Counted from the first letter of the stretch, positions 49,596-58,644 are shown. The stretch: 64,000 nt of DNA from UBA288 sp050178135 (GCA_050178135.1 JBFXGJ010000003.1:66548-130547); one strand, 5' to 3'. The notes: a model not told the origin generated them from the letters alone. Translations and numbers: made by a program.

Positions 49596-49724
49596 GGTCC
49601 CGCGCCCACCGGGACTCCCCCCGGCAGCCGGCTATTGTCATCGCATGGGTATGGCTCTTGCCATTCGCATCGCTCCCCGGCTGCAATTCACAACCCTCAA
49701 ATAACCGCCGGGCGATCCGTAGGC

Positions 49725-50156
49725 ATGGATCAGAAAGAGATCATCGACTTCGCGAACGCGAACCCGGTCGCATGGATCGGCACCGTCGACGGGGACCAGC
49801 CCCGCGTGCGGGGGTTCGCGATGTGGTACGCGGACGAGACCGGGTTCTACTTCCACACGGGCGCGACGAAGGACATCTGCCGGCAGCTCCGGGCGAACCC
49901 GAAGGTCGAGCTCTGCTTTTACGACCCCGGGGACGGGCAGGGCGCAGGCCGGCAACTTAGGGTGGAGGGGACGGTGGAGTTCCTGGACGACCCGGCCCTG
50001 CGGGAGCGCCTCTACCAGGACCGCCCGTGGGTCCAATCGATCGTCGGCGAGAACGATGCCCTCCTCGCCATCTTCCGCCTCGCCCACGGCGCGGCCTGGT
50101 TCTGGACCATGGCCGTCAACATGCACGAGCGCGAACAGGAACGGGTCCGGTTCTAG
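49725..50156 (+). CDS. Pyridoxamine 5'-phosphate oxidase-like FMN-binding protein
   Basis: 143 residues from the ATG at 49725. Opening MDQKEIIDFANANPVAWIGTVDGDQPRVRG is typical of PNPOx-like general-stress or flavin-binding proteins, followed by FYFHTGATKDICRQLRANPKVELCFYDP. A second member of the same broad fold as the gene at 41677 but of a different subgroup. TATA-like CTCAAATAACC about 28 nt upstream. Substrate unknown. Confidence 0.82.
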   Translation: MDQKEIIDFANANPVAWIGTVDGDQPRVRGFAMWYADETGFYFHTGATKDICRQLRANPKVELCFYDPGDGQGAGRQLRVEGTVEFLDDPALRERLYQDRPWVQSIVGENDALLAIFRLAHGAAWFWTMAVNMHEREQERVRF

Positions 50157-50183
50157 GACCCATCCTCTCTTGTACCGGCGCTA

Positions 50184-51563
50184 TCAGCCCATTCCAAGTT
50201 CCTCGTCGAGCCAGTCGAAGACCCGCTGGCTTCCGAGTGCCTGGGCGCCCGCCTGGCAGTGGAGCCCGGCCCCCTCGTCCGCGGTGAAGGTGAGAAGGGA
50301 CCGGTTCGCGGGCGGCAGGGCGTCGTAGAGCCTTTTGGCCTGGGAACCGAAGAACTGGTTCTCCTCGACGTCGAGGACCAGGACGGGGCACGTGATCCGG
50401 TCCGCCGAGTCGTTCATGGTGTAGGCCTCGTGCGCCTTCATCAGGTCGGCCGGCGTCGTGACGCCGAAGGCCCACTGGCCGTGGGTGGTCGCCCAGTAGA
50501 GCTGGACGTCGTGCTCGATCATCCCGGCGACGAACCGGTTGTACTCGTCGGTCTGGTTGTAGAGGAAGTCGCGCAACTCGGCGGTCGTCATCCGGGCGGC
50601 GTCGGCGTCGTTCTCGAAGACGTCGTAGACCCCCTCGTTCGCGACCACGACCCGAAGCCGGTGCTCGTAGGCGGCGGCACGCGGAGCGAGGTACCCGCCC
50701 ATGCTGATCCCATAGAGCACGAGCCGGTCGGGGTCGACCTCGGGCCGGGCCACGGCCCAGTCGACGACCGGGGTGACGACGGCCTCCCAGTCGGGCCTGA
50801 AGTGGAAGGCCTGCTTCCTGACCGCCCGCCCCTGCCCGGGGCCGTCGAAGGCGAGGACGTTGTAGCCCCGCCGGACGGCGGCGGCCCCGACACCGGACCA
50901 GCATTCCTCGGCGGTCCCGTCGAACCCCTGGTGGACGATCACCGTTGGGGCACGCTGCCCGCTGTCGGCAGCGGCAAAGAAGTAGCCGTGCAGGGTGGTC
51001 CCTTCGTACGGGATCTCGACCTCCTCGAACCGGACACCGGTCAGCGTGAGCCCGCGGACGAAGTCAGCGTGCATCGCATCCCAGAGCCGGACGATCTCGG
51101 GGTTCGACGGATCGTCGTGGAGGAAGAACTCGGCCGCACGGTAATACTCCGAGGAACGGAGATAGGCCTCGCCGGCGCTCACCGGGTGGCCGCGCTGCTC
51201 GGCCTCGACGCCGATCGCGTGGATTCGCTCAGCGGTCGCGTTCCACTCGTCGTGCCAGGCAGCGATGACGGGGTGAAGACCCCGGTCCTCGTGCGCAGCG
51301 ATCCGGCGGGCGGTCTCGAGCGACTCCCCGAGGTCGGCCCCATGCTCGTAGGTCTTGCCGAGCGTCCGGACGAGCTCGAAGTAGAGGGAACGGTCCTGGA
51401 AGATGAGCGTTCCAGCAGAGGCGTTCGTCATGTTCGCGCCCGGGGGCGGTGTCGGGGTGCCCGGGGGAGGCGTCGCCCCGCCTTGAGGACCGCCAGTGCA
51501 GCCGGCGGCGAGCAGGACGAGGAGGAGGGCGAGCAGCAGGAGCGGGGGGTGGCGTCGGTTCAT
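50184..51563 (-). CDS. Lipoprotein alpha/beta hydrolase
   Basis: 459 residues. Signal peptide with lipobox LAAGC (Cys at about 22), a Gly/Pro/Thr linker, a helical N-terminal half, then an alpha/beta hydrolase domain: VIVHQGFDGTAEECW oxyanion region, LAFDGPGQG, nucleophile in YGISMGGYLAP, and the likely catalytic His in GAGLHCQ. It resembles FrsA/DUF1100-type hydrolases but is exported and lipid-anchored. It would hydrolyse an ester or similar bond outside the membrane; the substrate is unknown. Confidence 0.82.
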   Translation of the reverse strand: MNRRHPPLLLLALLLVLLAAGCTGGPQGGATPPPGTPTPPPGANMTNASAGTLIFQDRSLYFELVRTLGKTYEHGADLGESLETARRIAAHEDRGLHPVIAAWHDEWNATAERIHAIGVEAEQRGHPVSAGEAYLRSSEYYRAAEFFLHDDPSNPEIVRLWDAMHADFVRGLTLTGVRFEEVEIPYEGTTLHGYFFAAADSGQRAPTVIVHQGFDGTAEECWSGVGAAAVRRGYNVLAFDGPGQGRAVRKQAFHFRPDWEAVVTPVVDWAVARPEVDPDRLVLYGISMGGYLAPRAAAYEHRLRVVVANEGVYDVFENDADAARMTTAELRDFLYNQTDEYNRFVAGMIEHDVQLYWATTHGQWAFGVTTPADLMKAHEAYTMNDSADRITCPVLVLDVEENQFFGSQAKRLYDALPPANRSLLTFTADEGAGLHCQAGAQALGSQRVFDWLDEELGMG

Positions 51564-51632
51564 GAGAACCGATTCGGCGGAGAAGAGATAAGGATGGCGA
51601 ACGCTTTCGACGGGGACTGGGGGGGCCGGCCC

Positions 51633-52232
51633 TCAGGCCGGGTTGGACGGATCGCTGGCCTCTGCAACACCGGCAGCACGGGACGGCGGAAGGGGTCGGC
51701 CGGCGGCGAGGGCGCTGACCATCTCCCGAAGGTCGGTGATCCGCTCGAGGCGTTCGGCCGCCACCGCCTCGGCAACCGAGGCCCGCTGCTCGGCCGCAAC
51801 GGCCCGGTCGAGCACGGCGCCGAGCTCGATCCGGGCACGGTCCCGCTCGTCCGCCGCCAGGGCCGCCCGGGTCCTCGCCCGTGTCCGCTGGTCTTCGACC
51901 CGGTCCTGCTCCAGCTCCATCCGGTCCCGGGAGGCCTGCGAGGCGGCCACCTCGGCGGCGGCCACCCGGGCAAGGTGCTCGAGCTCTGAAACCCGCGCAG
52001 CGAGCGCGTCCCGTTCGGCCGTGAGGGCCGGCAGGGTCTCATCCACAGCCCGGAGCGCATCTTTCATCCGGGCGCGCTCACCCTCGGTGAGGGGTGCAGA
52101 ACCGGTGGAATCGACGGTGCAGGCGGCAAGGACCGCCTGGAGAGCGAACTCCTCGCACGAGATGCCCGCGGCCCCGGCACGGGTCTTGAGGGCCGGGACG
52201 AACTCGTCTGGGAGACGAAGAGAGAGCCTCAT
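51633..52232 (-). CDS. Coiled-coil protein with possible ribbon-helix-helix N-terminus
   Basis: 199 residues from the ATG at 52232. The first 40 residues (MRLSLRLPDEFVPALKTRA, then a second helix) fit a ribbon-helix-helix-like DNA-binding unit; residues 50-180 are a long, charged Ala/Arg/Glu coiled coil. No family recognised. It could be a DNA-binding scaffold; the N-terminal assignment is tentative. Divergent from the PIG-L deacetylase gene across 91 nt. Confidence 0.55.
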   Translation of the reverse strand: MRLSLRLPDEFVPALKTRAGAAGISCEEFALQAVLAACTVDSTGSAPLTEGERARMKDALRAVDETLPALTAERDALAARVSELEHLARVAAAEVAASQASRDRMELEQDRVEDQRTRARTRAALAADERDRARIELGAVLDRAVAAEQRASVAEAVAAERLERITDLREMVSALAAGRPLPPSRAAGVAEASDPSNPA

Positions 52233-52323
52233 GCGAAGAGGTACGGACTCGGGGGACTTCTGCCTTCTCCTTCTGGCCCCGCGGACCGCAACGCCCATCC
52301 GGTGCCGCCGCCCATCCCCCATC

Positions 52324-52986
52324 ATGAACGTGCTTGCGATCGGCGCCCACCCTGACGACGTCGAGATCGGGTGCGGCGGAGCCCTCGCGCTCCATGCCCG
52401 GGCCGGTGACCGGGTCACGGTCTGCTGCGTTACCGATGGGGAAGCGGGCGGGCTCGACCGGGAGCCCGAGGAGCTCGCGGCGCTGCGGCGGGGCGAGGCA
52501 GAGGCGGGCGCACGAACCCTGGGCGCGCTCGAGCCCCTGTTTCTCGGCTTTCCGGATGGCCGGCTTGCCTATGCCGGCTACCGCCTGGTCGCCGCTCTCG
52601 GCCGGTTCATCCGCGAGGAGCGGCCCGCACTCGTCTACGTCCACCACCCGGAGGACGGGCACCCCGACCATGCGCACCTGGCCGGCGCCGTGATCGACGC
52701 CTGCCGTCGGGCCGGCGCGCACGCCTTTACCGATCTCGGCCCGACCCCCCACCGGGTCGAGGGGGTCCGCCTCTACGAGGTCTGGACCCCTCTTCGCGAG
52801 GTCGCCGTCGTCGTCGACATCTCGCACGTCGTCCGCCAGAAGGCAGAGGCGATCCGGTGCCACGCGTCGCAGGTCCAGCTCGTGCCGTACGACGAGGTCG
52901 CCCTCGGGCTCAATCGGTACCGCTCGGTCCTCCTGCGGTCCGCGATCCACGTCGAGGCCTTCGGCACGGCGACGACCACCTGGTGA
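52324..52986 (+). CDS. PIG-L family deacetylase
   Basis: 220 residues. The zinc-binding AHPDDVE (residues 8-14) and the later HHPEDGHPDHAHL segment define the LmbE/PIG-L family of N-deacetylases, which act on N-acetylglucosaminyl lipids, small thiols and related amides. VRLYEVWTP is also typical. Substrate unknown; a role in glycan or thiol-conjugate metabolism is possible. ATG at 52324. Confidence 0.86.
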   Translation: MNVLAIGAHPDDVEIGCGGALALHARAGDRVTVCCVTDGEAGGLDREPEELAALRRGEAEAGARTLGALEPLFLGFPDGRLAYAGYRLVAALGRFIREERPALVYVHHPEDGHPDHAHLAGAVIDACRRAGAHAFTDLGPTPHRVEGVRLYEVWTPLREVAVVVDISHVVRQKAEAIRCHASQVQLVPYDEVALGLNRYRSVLLRSAIHVEAFGTATTTW

Positions 52987-53000
52987 CCGCGATCGATCAT

Positions 53001-53010
53001 CAATAAATGC
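53001..53010 (+). promoter_or_regulatory. TATA-like box for the PII gene
   Basis: CAATAAATGC is centred about 27 nt before the ATG at 53032, with no Shine-Dalgarno; suits a leaderless transcript separate from the PIG-L gene. Confidence 0.5.
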
Positions 53011-53031
53011 CCGGGCGCCGACTCCCCCTCC

Positions 53032-53370
53032 ATGAAGATGGTGGTGGCGATCATCCGGGACTCGCGGCTCGACGCTGTGAAAATGGCCCTCGACGAGCTC
53101 GGCTACGGCTCGATCACGGTCACCGACGTCCGGGGACGGGGAGAGCAGCGCGGGCGTCGGCAGGAGTTTCGCGGCCAGGAGTACGAGATCGACCTGCTGC
53201 CCCGGACCCGTCTCGAGGTGGCGGTCCACGACGACGCGGTCGCACGGGTCGTGGACCTGATCTGCGACACGGCCCGGACCGGGGAGCCCGGGGACGGCAA
53301 GCTCTTCATCTTCCCACTCGAGGAGGTGGTCCGGGTCCGGACCAGGGAGCGGGGAAAGGACGTCCTCTAG
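53032..53370 (+). CDS. PII family signal-transduction protein
   Basis: 112 residues, standard PII length. The T-loop has RGQEYEIDLLPRTRLEV with Tyr51 at the uridylylation position, and the B- and C-loop patterns TGEPGDGKLFIFPLEE and RVRTRERG are intact. PII trimers read ATP/ADP and 2-oxoglutarate and control ammonium uptake or glutamine synthetase. No amtB, glnA or nif gene is beside it, unlike most archaeal glnK genes. It overlaps the end of the convergent cca by 4 nt. Confidence 0.88.
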   Translation: MKMVVAIIRDSRLDAVKMALDELGYGSITVTDVRGRGEQRGRRQEFRGQEYEIDLLPRTRLEVAVHDDAVARVVDLICDTARTGEPGDGKLFIFPLEEVVRVRTRERGKDVL

Positions 53371-54704
53371 GCGCGCTCGAGCCGGAGAAGGGGAGAGGCC
53401 TGGTCCAGGAATGCCCTGAGAAACGGGGCGAACTCATCGGACCAGCAGGCCGGCCCCACCAGGAGCTCCCGCTCGTTCAGGGCGCGGCGGACGTGCTTGC
53501 CGAGCGAGACCTGGAGGACCGCGTCCGAGTCGAGGAGGTCGGCGGCCCGGCAGTAGCGGCGTGGCACCTCGACGACGTAGCGACCGTCCTCGATGAACGG
53601 ACCCGCGATGGCGGCGCCCCGCGGCGCGTACTTCTCCCGGAAACGCTCGGCGTTCTCCCGGTTCCAGAGCGGCGGGCCCTGGTGGCGTGTGACCGGCGGG
53701 AGGGTATCGACCTGGAGTTCAAAGAGGAGGAGGCAGTGGTCTGGCCCCATCTCCGCGTCCGCCCGGTTCACCGCGAACTCGTGCCGGCCCAGGAGCTGGA
53801 CCAGGCCATCGAGGCTCTTTCTGAGCTGGGGCACGACGATGTCCTCGATCAGGTTCGGGGTCGGGAACCGGATGGCGAAGAGTGCGGTTCCCCGGGCGGC
53901 GAGCTGCGCGGAGAAGTCCTCGGACTCGATCGGGGGGCGCGGACGACGGTCGAAGAACACCGTCGAGGGAGCATCCAGGTAGGCACGGGCGAGCTCGACG
54001 AACTCCATCATCCGCGAGAGCGAGACCGAGGCGGAGACGTTCCGGTTCGGGTCGACCGGGTCCACAACGACAAGCGGCTCCTCGAAGCGCTTTGCCGCGT
54101 GCCCCTCCAGGTCGATCACGGTCCCCGGGCGCCAGCCGCTCGCTCCCTCGAGCACGCCGCGGAACGAGCCGTAGTGAAGGACCAGGAGCTCGCAGAGGTA
54201 GCCGGCGAACCCCTCGGTCATCTGGTCCGAGCCGTAGACCCCGCCGGCCTGGGCCATCCTTTTCAGCAGGAGGACGTCGTCGACGAGCCCCCCGACCCGG
54301 GCGGTCACGTAGCGGGTGTGGAACGGTGTCCGGTCGACCGCGCTCTGGATGCCGGCCGCAGAGGCGACCCGGTAACACGGGACCAGGTCGACGTCGATCC
54401 CGTCCACGGTGGCGTTGATATACGGGTGCTCGGCGTACTTCTCCCGGTAGCCGTCGCCGAACTCGAGCGCGACCGCCCGGGCGAGGGCGAGCCCCTCGCG
54501 CTCGAGCGAGTCGCGGTCAAGGTCGGGCGGAAAGAGGAGAAAGAGGTCGAGGTCGCGGTCCCCCCGGACCCAGGTGCCCCGGGCGGCCGATCCGACCACC
54601 ATCGCCTCGACCCCCTCGCGCTCGATCGCCGGGACGAGGAGGTCGATGACGGACTGGAGGTGGGCGAGCTCGTCCGGCCGGGGCCGGATCTCGGCGAGCA
54701 CCAC
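53367..54704 (-). CDS. cca: Archaeal (class I) CCA-adding enzyme
   Basis: 445 residues from GTG at 54704. Class I signature GSAARGTWVRGDRDLDLFLLFP, with catalytic Asp residues, and the third carboxylate in GIDVDLVPCY; the tail and body domains follow as in archaeal tRNA nucleotidyltransferases. It rebuilds the 3'-CCA of tRNA. The family normally has about seven more N-terminal residues; an in-frame CTG at 54725 gives LTDAIREVVLAEIRP, overlaps the thpR stop and has GGAGGTG 5 nt upstream, whereas the GTG has no such site. The true start may therefore be the CTG. Confidence 0.9.
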   Translation of the reverse strand: MVLAEIRPRPDELAHLQSVIDLLVPAIEREGVEAMVVGSAARGTWVRGDRDLDLFLLFPPDLDRDSLEREGLALARAVALEFGDGYREKYAEHPYINATVDGIDVDLVPCYRVASAAGIQSAVDRTPFHTRYVTARVGGLVDDVLLLKRMAQAGGVYGSDQMTEGFAGYLCELLVLHYGSFRGVLEGASGWRPGTVIDLEGHAAKRFEEPLVVVDPVDPNRNVSASVSLSRMMEFVELARAYLDAPSTVFFDRRPRPPIESEDFSAQLAARGTALFAIRFPTPNLIEDIVVPQLRKSLDGLVQLLGRHEFAVNRADAEMGPDHCLLLFELQVDTLPPVTRHQGPPLWNRENAERFREKYAPRGAAIAGPFIEDGRYVVEVPRRYCRAADLLDSDAVLQVSLGKHVRRALNERELLVGPACWSDEFAPFLRAFLDQASPLLRLERA

Positions 54705-54721
54705 CTCGCGGATCGCGTCGG

Positions 54722-55261
54722 TCAGAGCCGCACCTCCGCGAGGGTCTCGTAGACGGGGCCGGCGGGGCCGAGCGTGCTCTTCTTGAGCTGGAACGCGTCG
54801 ACCCGGCAGATCCCGAAACCGTCACCGGGGAGGGCCCGGAGCCGTTCCAGGAGGGAGGGGTGGAAGGACTTCACCCGCGCCACCGTCGCGTGGCCCCGGA
54901 ACGGCCGGCGCTCGGGGGAGTAGCCGAGCGGGACGAGGGCGTCCGTCACCGACCGTGCGAGGACGCCGAGCGAGCCGTCGTCCGCGATGGAGCACCAGAT
55001 GGTGCGAGGCGACGAACGGCTGTTCCCGACGATCGGGCCGACCGCGAGGTCGAACGGGGGCCGCCGGACGGCCGAGAGGGCGTCGGCGATCACCGGCAGG
55101 CGGTCGGGGTCGACCTCGCCGAGGAAGGCGAGCGTGACGTGGATGAGCGCCGGGTCGACGAACGTGAGCCGGGCCTCCGAACCACGAAGGCTCTCGGCCG
55201 CCTCGCCGATCCGGGCCCGAATCTCACCGGGGAGGTCGACGGCGACGAAGGTCCGCACCAT
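54722..55261 (-). CDS. thpR: RNA 2',3'-cyclic phosphodiesterase (ThpR/LigT)
   Basis: 179 residues. The two HxT/S-x motifs of the 2H phosphoesterase family are HVTL (41-44) and HATV (about 127). It hydrolyses 2',3'-cyclic phosphates and can join tRNA halves in vitro. Archaea often carry it next to cca, and here the two overlap or abut. ATG at 55261. The C-terminal EVRL codons double as the ribosome-binding site of cca. Confidence 0.9.
   Translation of the reverse strand: MVRTFVAVDLPGEIRARIGEAAESLRGSEARLTFVDPALIHVTLAFLGEVDPDRLPVIADALSAVRRPPFDLAVGPIVGNSRSSPRTIWCSIADDGSLGVLARSVTDALVPLGYSPERRPFRGHATVARVKSFHPSLLERLRALPGDGFGICRVDAFQLKKSTLGPAGPVYETLAEVRL
54723..54737 (-). promoter_or_regulatory. Shine-Dalgarno with possible CTG start of cca
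   Basis: Minus strand GGAGGTG (54737-54731), 5 nt, then CTG (54725-54723) whose last two bases belong to the TGA stop of thpR. The CTG is in frame with cca. Spacing is ideal for CTG and too long (26 nt) for the GTG at 54704. Confidence 0.5.
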
Positions 55262-55301
55262 GGGGGAGAGTGTGGGCGTGGAGGATAGAAAGGGTGATCG
55301 G

Positions 55302-57035
55302 TCAGGGCGATGTGCTGTCCCCGCCGGGAGACCCGGCCGTGCCGGGCGGGGCCGGATGGTGCGAGCCTTTGGGCACACGCAGTTCGAACCGGGCCCCCTC
55401 TCCCGGCACCCCGACCTCCCGGATCGTGATCCCGGTCATCTCCAGTATCTCGCGGCCGAGGTAGAGGCCGAGTCCGGTGTTGCTCCCGACACCGGGCAGG
55501 AAGATGCGTTCCTTCTCAGACTCGGGGACACCGCACCCGTCGTCCTCGAAGACGACGAGCAGGTCCGGACCCTCCGGGATCCACGAGCACCGCACCGTCG
55601 TGAGGGTCGGGCCGCCGTGCCGGAGCGCGTTCTCGACCAGGTTGGCCAGGACCATGGGGAAGAGGGGGTCTGCCCACACCTCGACGGTCGTCGGGGCGCA
55701 CTCGAGCCGGACACCGGACTCCCGTAACTGCTCGCCGGCGGCGGTGACGACCCGGTCGACTCGGTGCCAGGTCGGGGTCCCGTCCCCGGCGTCGGCATCA
55801 GTCCGCACCAGCCTGCAGAGGGCGGCGATCGACCGCGCGTCCTCCTCGATCCGATCGAGCTCGGCGGACAGCTCCGGGCCGGAGAGGTCGTTCCGGGCGA
55901 GCTCGACCCGGGCGAGAAGGACGGTCACCCGGTTCGCGATGTCGTGCCGTGCCAGGCTGGTGAGGAGCCGGAGGTGGTGGTTCGCCCGGGTGAGCGCCTC
56001 GCGGGCGACCCTCGCCTCGGTCACGTCCCGCAGGATCACCAGCCATCCGATCGAATCATCCCCCCGACCGCGGACCGGCAGGCACCGCGTCTCGTAGGAG
56101 CGGGTCGCCCCACCGACCTCCCTCGTGAGGGTCGCCCCGGCACCGTCACCCACAGTGCCGAGCCCGTCGGCCGCGCCGAGGGGCGGGAGGAGCTCCCCGA
56201 GGTGGAGCCCGGCGGCGGACAGTCCGTCCACGCCGATGAGGGTGCTCGCAGCCGGGTTCACGGCAAGAACACGGCGGTTGAGGTCGAGGACCAGAACCCC
56301 GTCCGGCGTGGTGTCGAAGACGCGGTCGCGACCGATCGGGACGACCTCGAAGATATGGTACCGGAGGGTCCAGGACATCACGAGGATCCCGATCACCGTG
56401 AGGACGAGGGGCGAGGTGTCGACGTTCACGATCGGACTGACCTGGAGCACGTACGAGACCCCGGCGAGTGCTGCCACGACTGTGCCGCCGGCGACCAGGA
56501 GGTATCCCGTGCGTTCCGTACCACGGGATGCGAGTGCACCCCGGACGGCGACGAGGACCGAGAGCGCGAGAGCGACGTAGACCCCCAGGATGAAGACGAA
56601 GTAGAGCGGGCCCTGGACGTAGACGAGCGAGAGGCGACCTCCCATCTCCACCATCGCCCAGGAGGAATAGAAGAGCCGGTGGACCGGCGTCGTGATGGCG
56701 ACAACGAGGAGGAGGGCCGTGCCCAGGACGAGAGGCACCCGGAGCGCCGCCGGCAGGCGCCAGGTACGATCGGCGAGCGTCAGCCCGAAGAAGGTCCAGT
56801 TGGAGACGACGACCGCGATCCCGATGTACTGCACGAGGCTGAAATAGAGGGCCATCGTCACGTCGGTGCTCGCGAGCTCGCAGACAAAACCGATGTTCCA
56901 GAGGGTTCCTCCGGCCGAGAGGAGGGTGAACTCCCTGAACCCCGGGAGGTGGCGACGGCGATAGCCGGTCGCTGCCAGGACGAGAGAGGCCGCCCCGGTG
57001 AGGAGGAACGGAATGATCAGCGGTGTGTACTGCAT
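55302..57035 (-). CDS. 7TM-PAS sensor histidine kinase
   Basis: 577 residues from the ATG at 57035. Seven TM helices at about 5-225 (HisKA_7TM-type sensor; TLLSAGGTLWNIGFVCEL, YFSLVQYIGIAVVVSNWTFFGL), PAS about 240-355, DHp with His364 in ARHDIANRV, and HATPase_c (NLVENALRHGG, EDDGCGVP, LGLYLGREIL). C-terminal GITIREVGVPGEGARFEL marks the same kinase group as four others here. Membrane-embedded ligand or lipid sensing is suggested for such N-termini. No adjacent regulator. Confidence 0.87.
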   Translation of the reverse strand: MQYTPLIIPFLLTGAASLVLAATGYRRRHLPGFREFTLLSAGGTLWNIGFVCELASTDVTMALYFSLVQYIGIAVVVSNWTFFGLTLADRTWRLPAALRVPLVLGTALLLVVAITTPVHRLFYSSWAMVEMGGRLSLVYVQGPLYFVFILGVYVALALSVLVAVRGALASRGTERTGYLLVAGGTVVAALAGVSYVLQVSPIVNVDTSPLVLTVIGILVMSWTLRYHIFEVVPIGRDRVFDTTPDGVLVLDLNRRVLAVNPAASTLIGVDGLSAAGLHLGELLPPLGAADGLGTVGDGAGATLTREVGGATRSYETRCLPVRGRGDDSIGWLVILRDVTEARVAREALTRANHHLRLLTSLARHDIANRVTVLLARVELARNDLSGPELSAELDRIEEDARSIAALCRLVRTDADAGDGTPTWHRVDRVVTAAGEQLRESGVRLECAPTTVEVWADPLFPMVLANLVENALRHGGPTLTTVRCSWIPEGPDLLVVFEDDGCGVPESEKERIFLPGVGSNTGLGLYLGREILEMTGITIREVGVPGEGARFELRVPKGSHHPAPPGTAGSPGGDSTSP

Positions 57036-57195
57036 GGCTCGGCCGAACGCACCGGTCCGCACCCGGCGTACAGGCGCTCCGCACGCCACCGGCGATACAG
57101 AGAGAACGGCAAGGTGATTGATAAAGAGTGTGGAACCGGCACTCCGTTCACCACCGGGCGCCCACGGGAGGAGCAGAGAGATCGGTATTCGAGCC

Positions 57196-58644
57196 TCATA
57201 TGACGGCCCGGGCGAGCCCTCCCACCTCGGCCCGGATCGAGGGGTCCAGGGCGAGGACGGCGGCAAGGTAGACCCCGGCACCGAGCGCCACGGTGCCGAC
57301 GGCGATCGGAAGGTTCACCGGGGGGACGAGGGCGCGAATGGCGAGCACGACCATGGCCATCAGGGCGGCGGAAGCGAGGACCGCCGCAACCGGTCGCCGC
57401 TCGAACCGGACGGCGACCGTGCGCGCGAGGAGAAGGCGGGCAAGGAGGGTCGCCGTCACGGTGGAAAGGAGGAGACCGAGGGCGGCACCGGTGACGGAGA
57501 GGACCGGGACCAGGGCGAGGTCGGCGAAGACGAGGACGACGGCGCCGGCGCCGGCGGCGACGAAGGCCCCCCGGGGCCGACCGACGGCCGAGAGGGCCAT
57601 CCCCTCCAGGAGCGAGCCGACCGCGACGAGCTCGGCGACCAGGAGAAGGACGAGGGCGGGGGCGGCGGGGGCGAAGTCGGCGCCGTAGAGGAAGTAGAGG
57701 AGACGGTCGGCGAGGAGGACTCCGCCGACGGCAGCGGGGACGGCGAGAAGGAGGGCGAAGGTCCAGGCCCTCGAGAGGGCAGCGGCCACCTCGTCGAGGG
57801 CGCCGGCCCGGGCCCATCCCGCGATCCGCGGAGCGAGCGAGGCCCGGACCGGCATCGTCGAGAGGACGGCGAGGGAGGCGAGCTGGAACGGGGTCCGGTA
57901 GAGGGCGACCTCCCGGTCCGAGAGGAGGTAGCCGATCAGGAGCGTGTCGGCGTTCGCGGAGACGACCGCGACAAGCGAGAGGAGGAACGACCAGAGCGCG
58001 AACGAGGCGAGCGAGGAGAGGTGCCGTATCCCGAAGCGCGTGAGCCGGAACGTGAGGAAGCGGCGGTTCACGAGCGCGGCGGCAACCGTGCCGGCGACCA
58101 GGCCCCCGGCGAGCCCGGCGGCGCCGAAGCCGAGCGCGACCGCGATTACCTGGACGGCAACCCGGACCCCGACACCCAGGAGGTCCGCGGACTGGGTCAC
58201 CCCGGCCTGCCCGCTCGCGTAGACCCCGGTGGCGATGATCCCGGCCGCGGTCGAGGCGAGGACGGCGACCGCGAGCCAGGCGAGGAGGCCTGCCGCCTCC
58301 AGGTCGACCAGGAGGGGGCGGGCGGCGACGAGGGCCCCGACCACGGCGAGCGCGAGCGAGACCCGGACCACGGCGTAGGCGGAGAAGTGGGCGGCCGGCT
58401 GGTCCCGCTCGGCGATCCGCTGGGCCGCGGCCCCGCCGAGGCCCGGGTCAGAGGCGAGGAGGAGGAAGCCGAGGTAGGCCGAGAGGACGTAGTAGGCGCC
58501 GAGCGCAGCAGCACCGGCGGCGTGGGCGATATACACGGTCGACGCGAACCCGAGCAGAGTCGAGCCGACCGTCGCGAGAAGGCCGATCAGGGACTGCCGC
58601 CGAACCGGCGAGACCGCCATCAGCCGGGCGAGGCGAGACCGCAC
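57196..58644 (-). CDS. Polysaccharide-type flippase (MOP superfamily)
   Basis: 482 residues with about 14 TM helices in the Wzx/oligosaccharide-flippase pattern: an N-terminal VGSTLLGFASTVYIAHAAG helix, FALWSFLLSLVAVVSANADTLLIGYLLS in the middle and FLYGADFAPAAPALVLLL later. It would move lipid-linked glycans across the membrane for S-layer or archaellin glycosylation. No glycosyltransferases adjoin it. GTG at 58644 lies about 30 nt from a TATA-like box, suggesting a leaderless start; ATG at 58620 is the alternative. Confidence 0.8.
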   Translation of the reverse strand: MRSRLARLMAVSPVRRQSLIGLLATVGSTLLGFASTVYIAHAAGAAALGAYYVLSAYLGFLLLASDPGLGGAAAQRIAERDQPAAHFSAYAVVRVSLALAVVGALVAARPLLVDLEAAGLLAWLAVAVLASTAAGIIATGVYASGQAGVTQSADLLGVGVRVAVQVIAVALGFGAAGLAGGLVAGTVAAALVNRRFLTFRLTRFGIRHLSSLASFALWSFLLSLVAVVSANADTLLIGYLLSDREVALYRTPFQLASLAVLSTMPVRASLAPRIAGWARAGALDEVAAALSRAWTFALLLAVPAAVGGVLLADRLLYFLYGADFAPAAPALVLLLVAELVAVGSLLEGMALSAVGRPRGAFVAAGAGAVVLVFADLALVPVLSVTGAALGLLLSTVTATLLARLLLARTVAVRFERRPVAAVLASAALMAMVVLAIRALVPPVNLPIAVGTVALGAGVYLAAVLALDPSIRAEVGGLARAVI

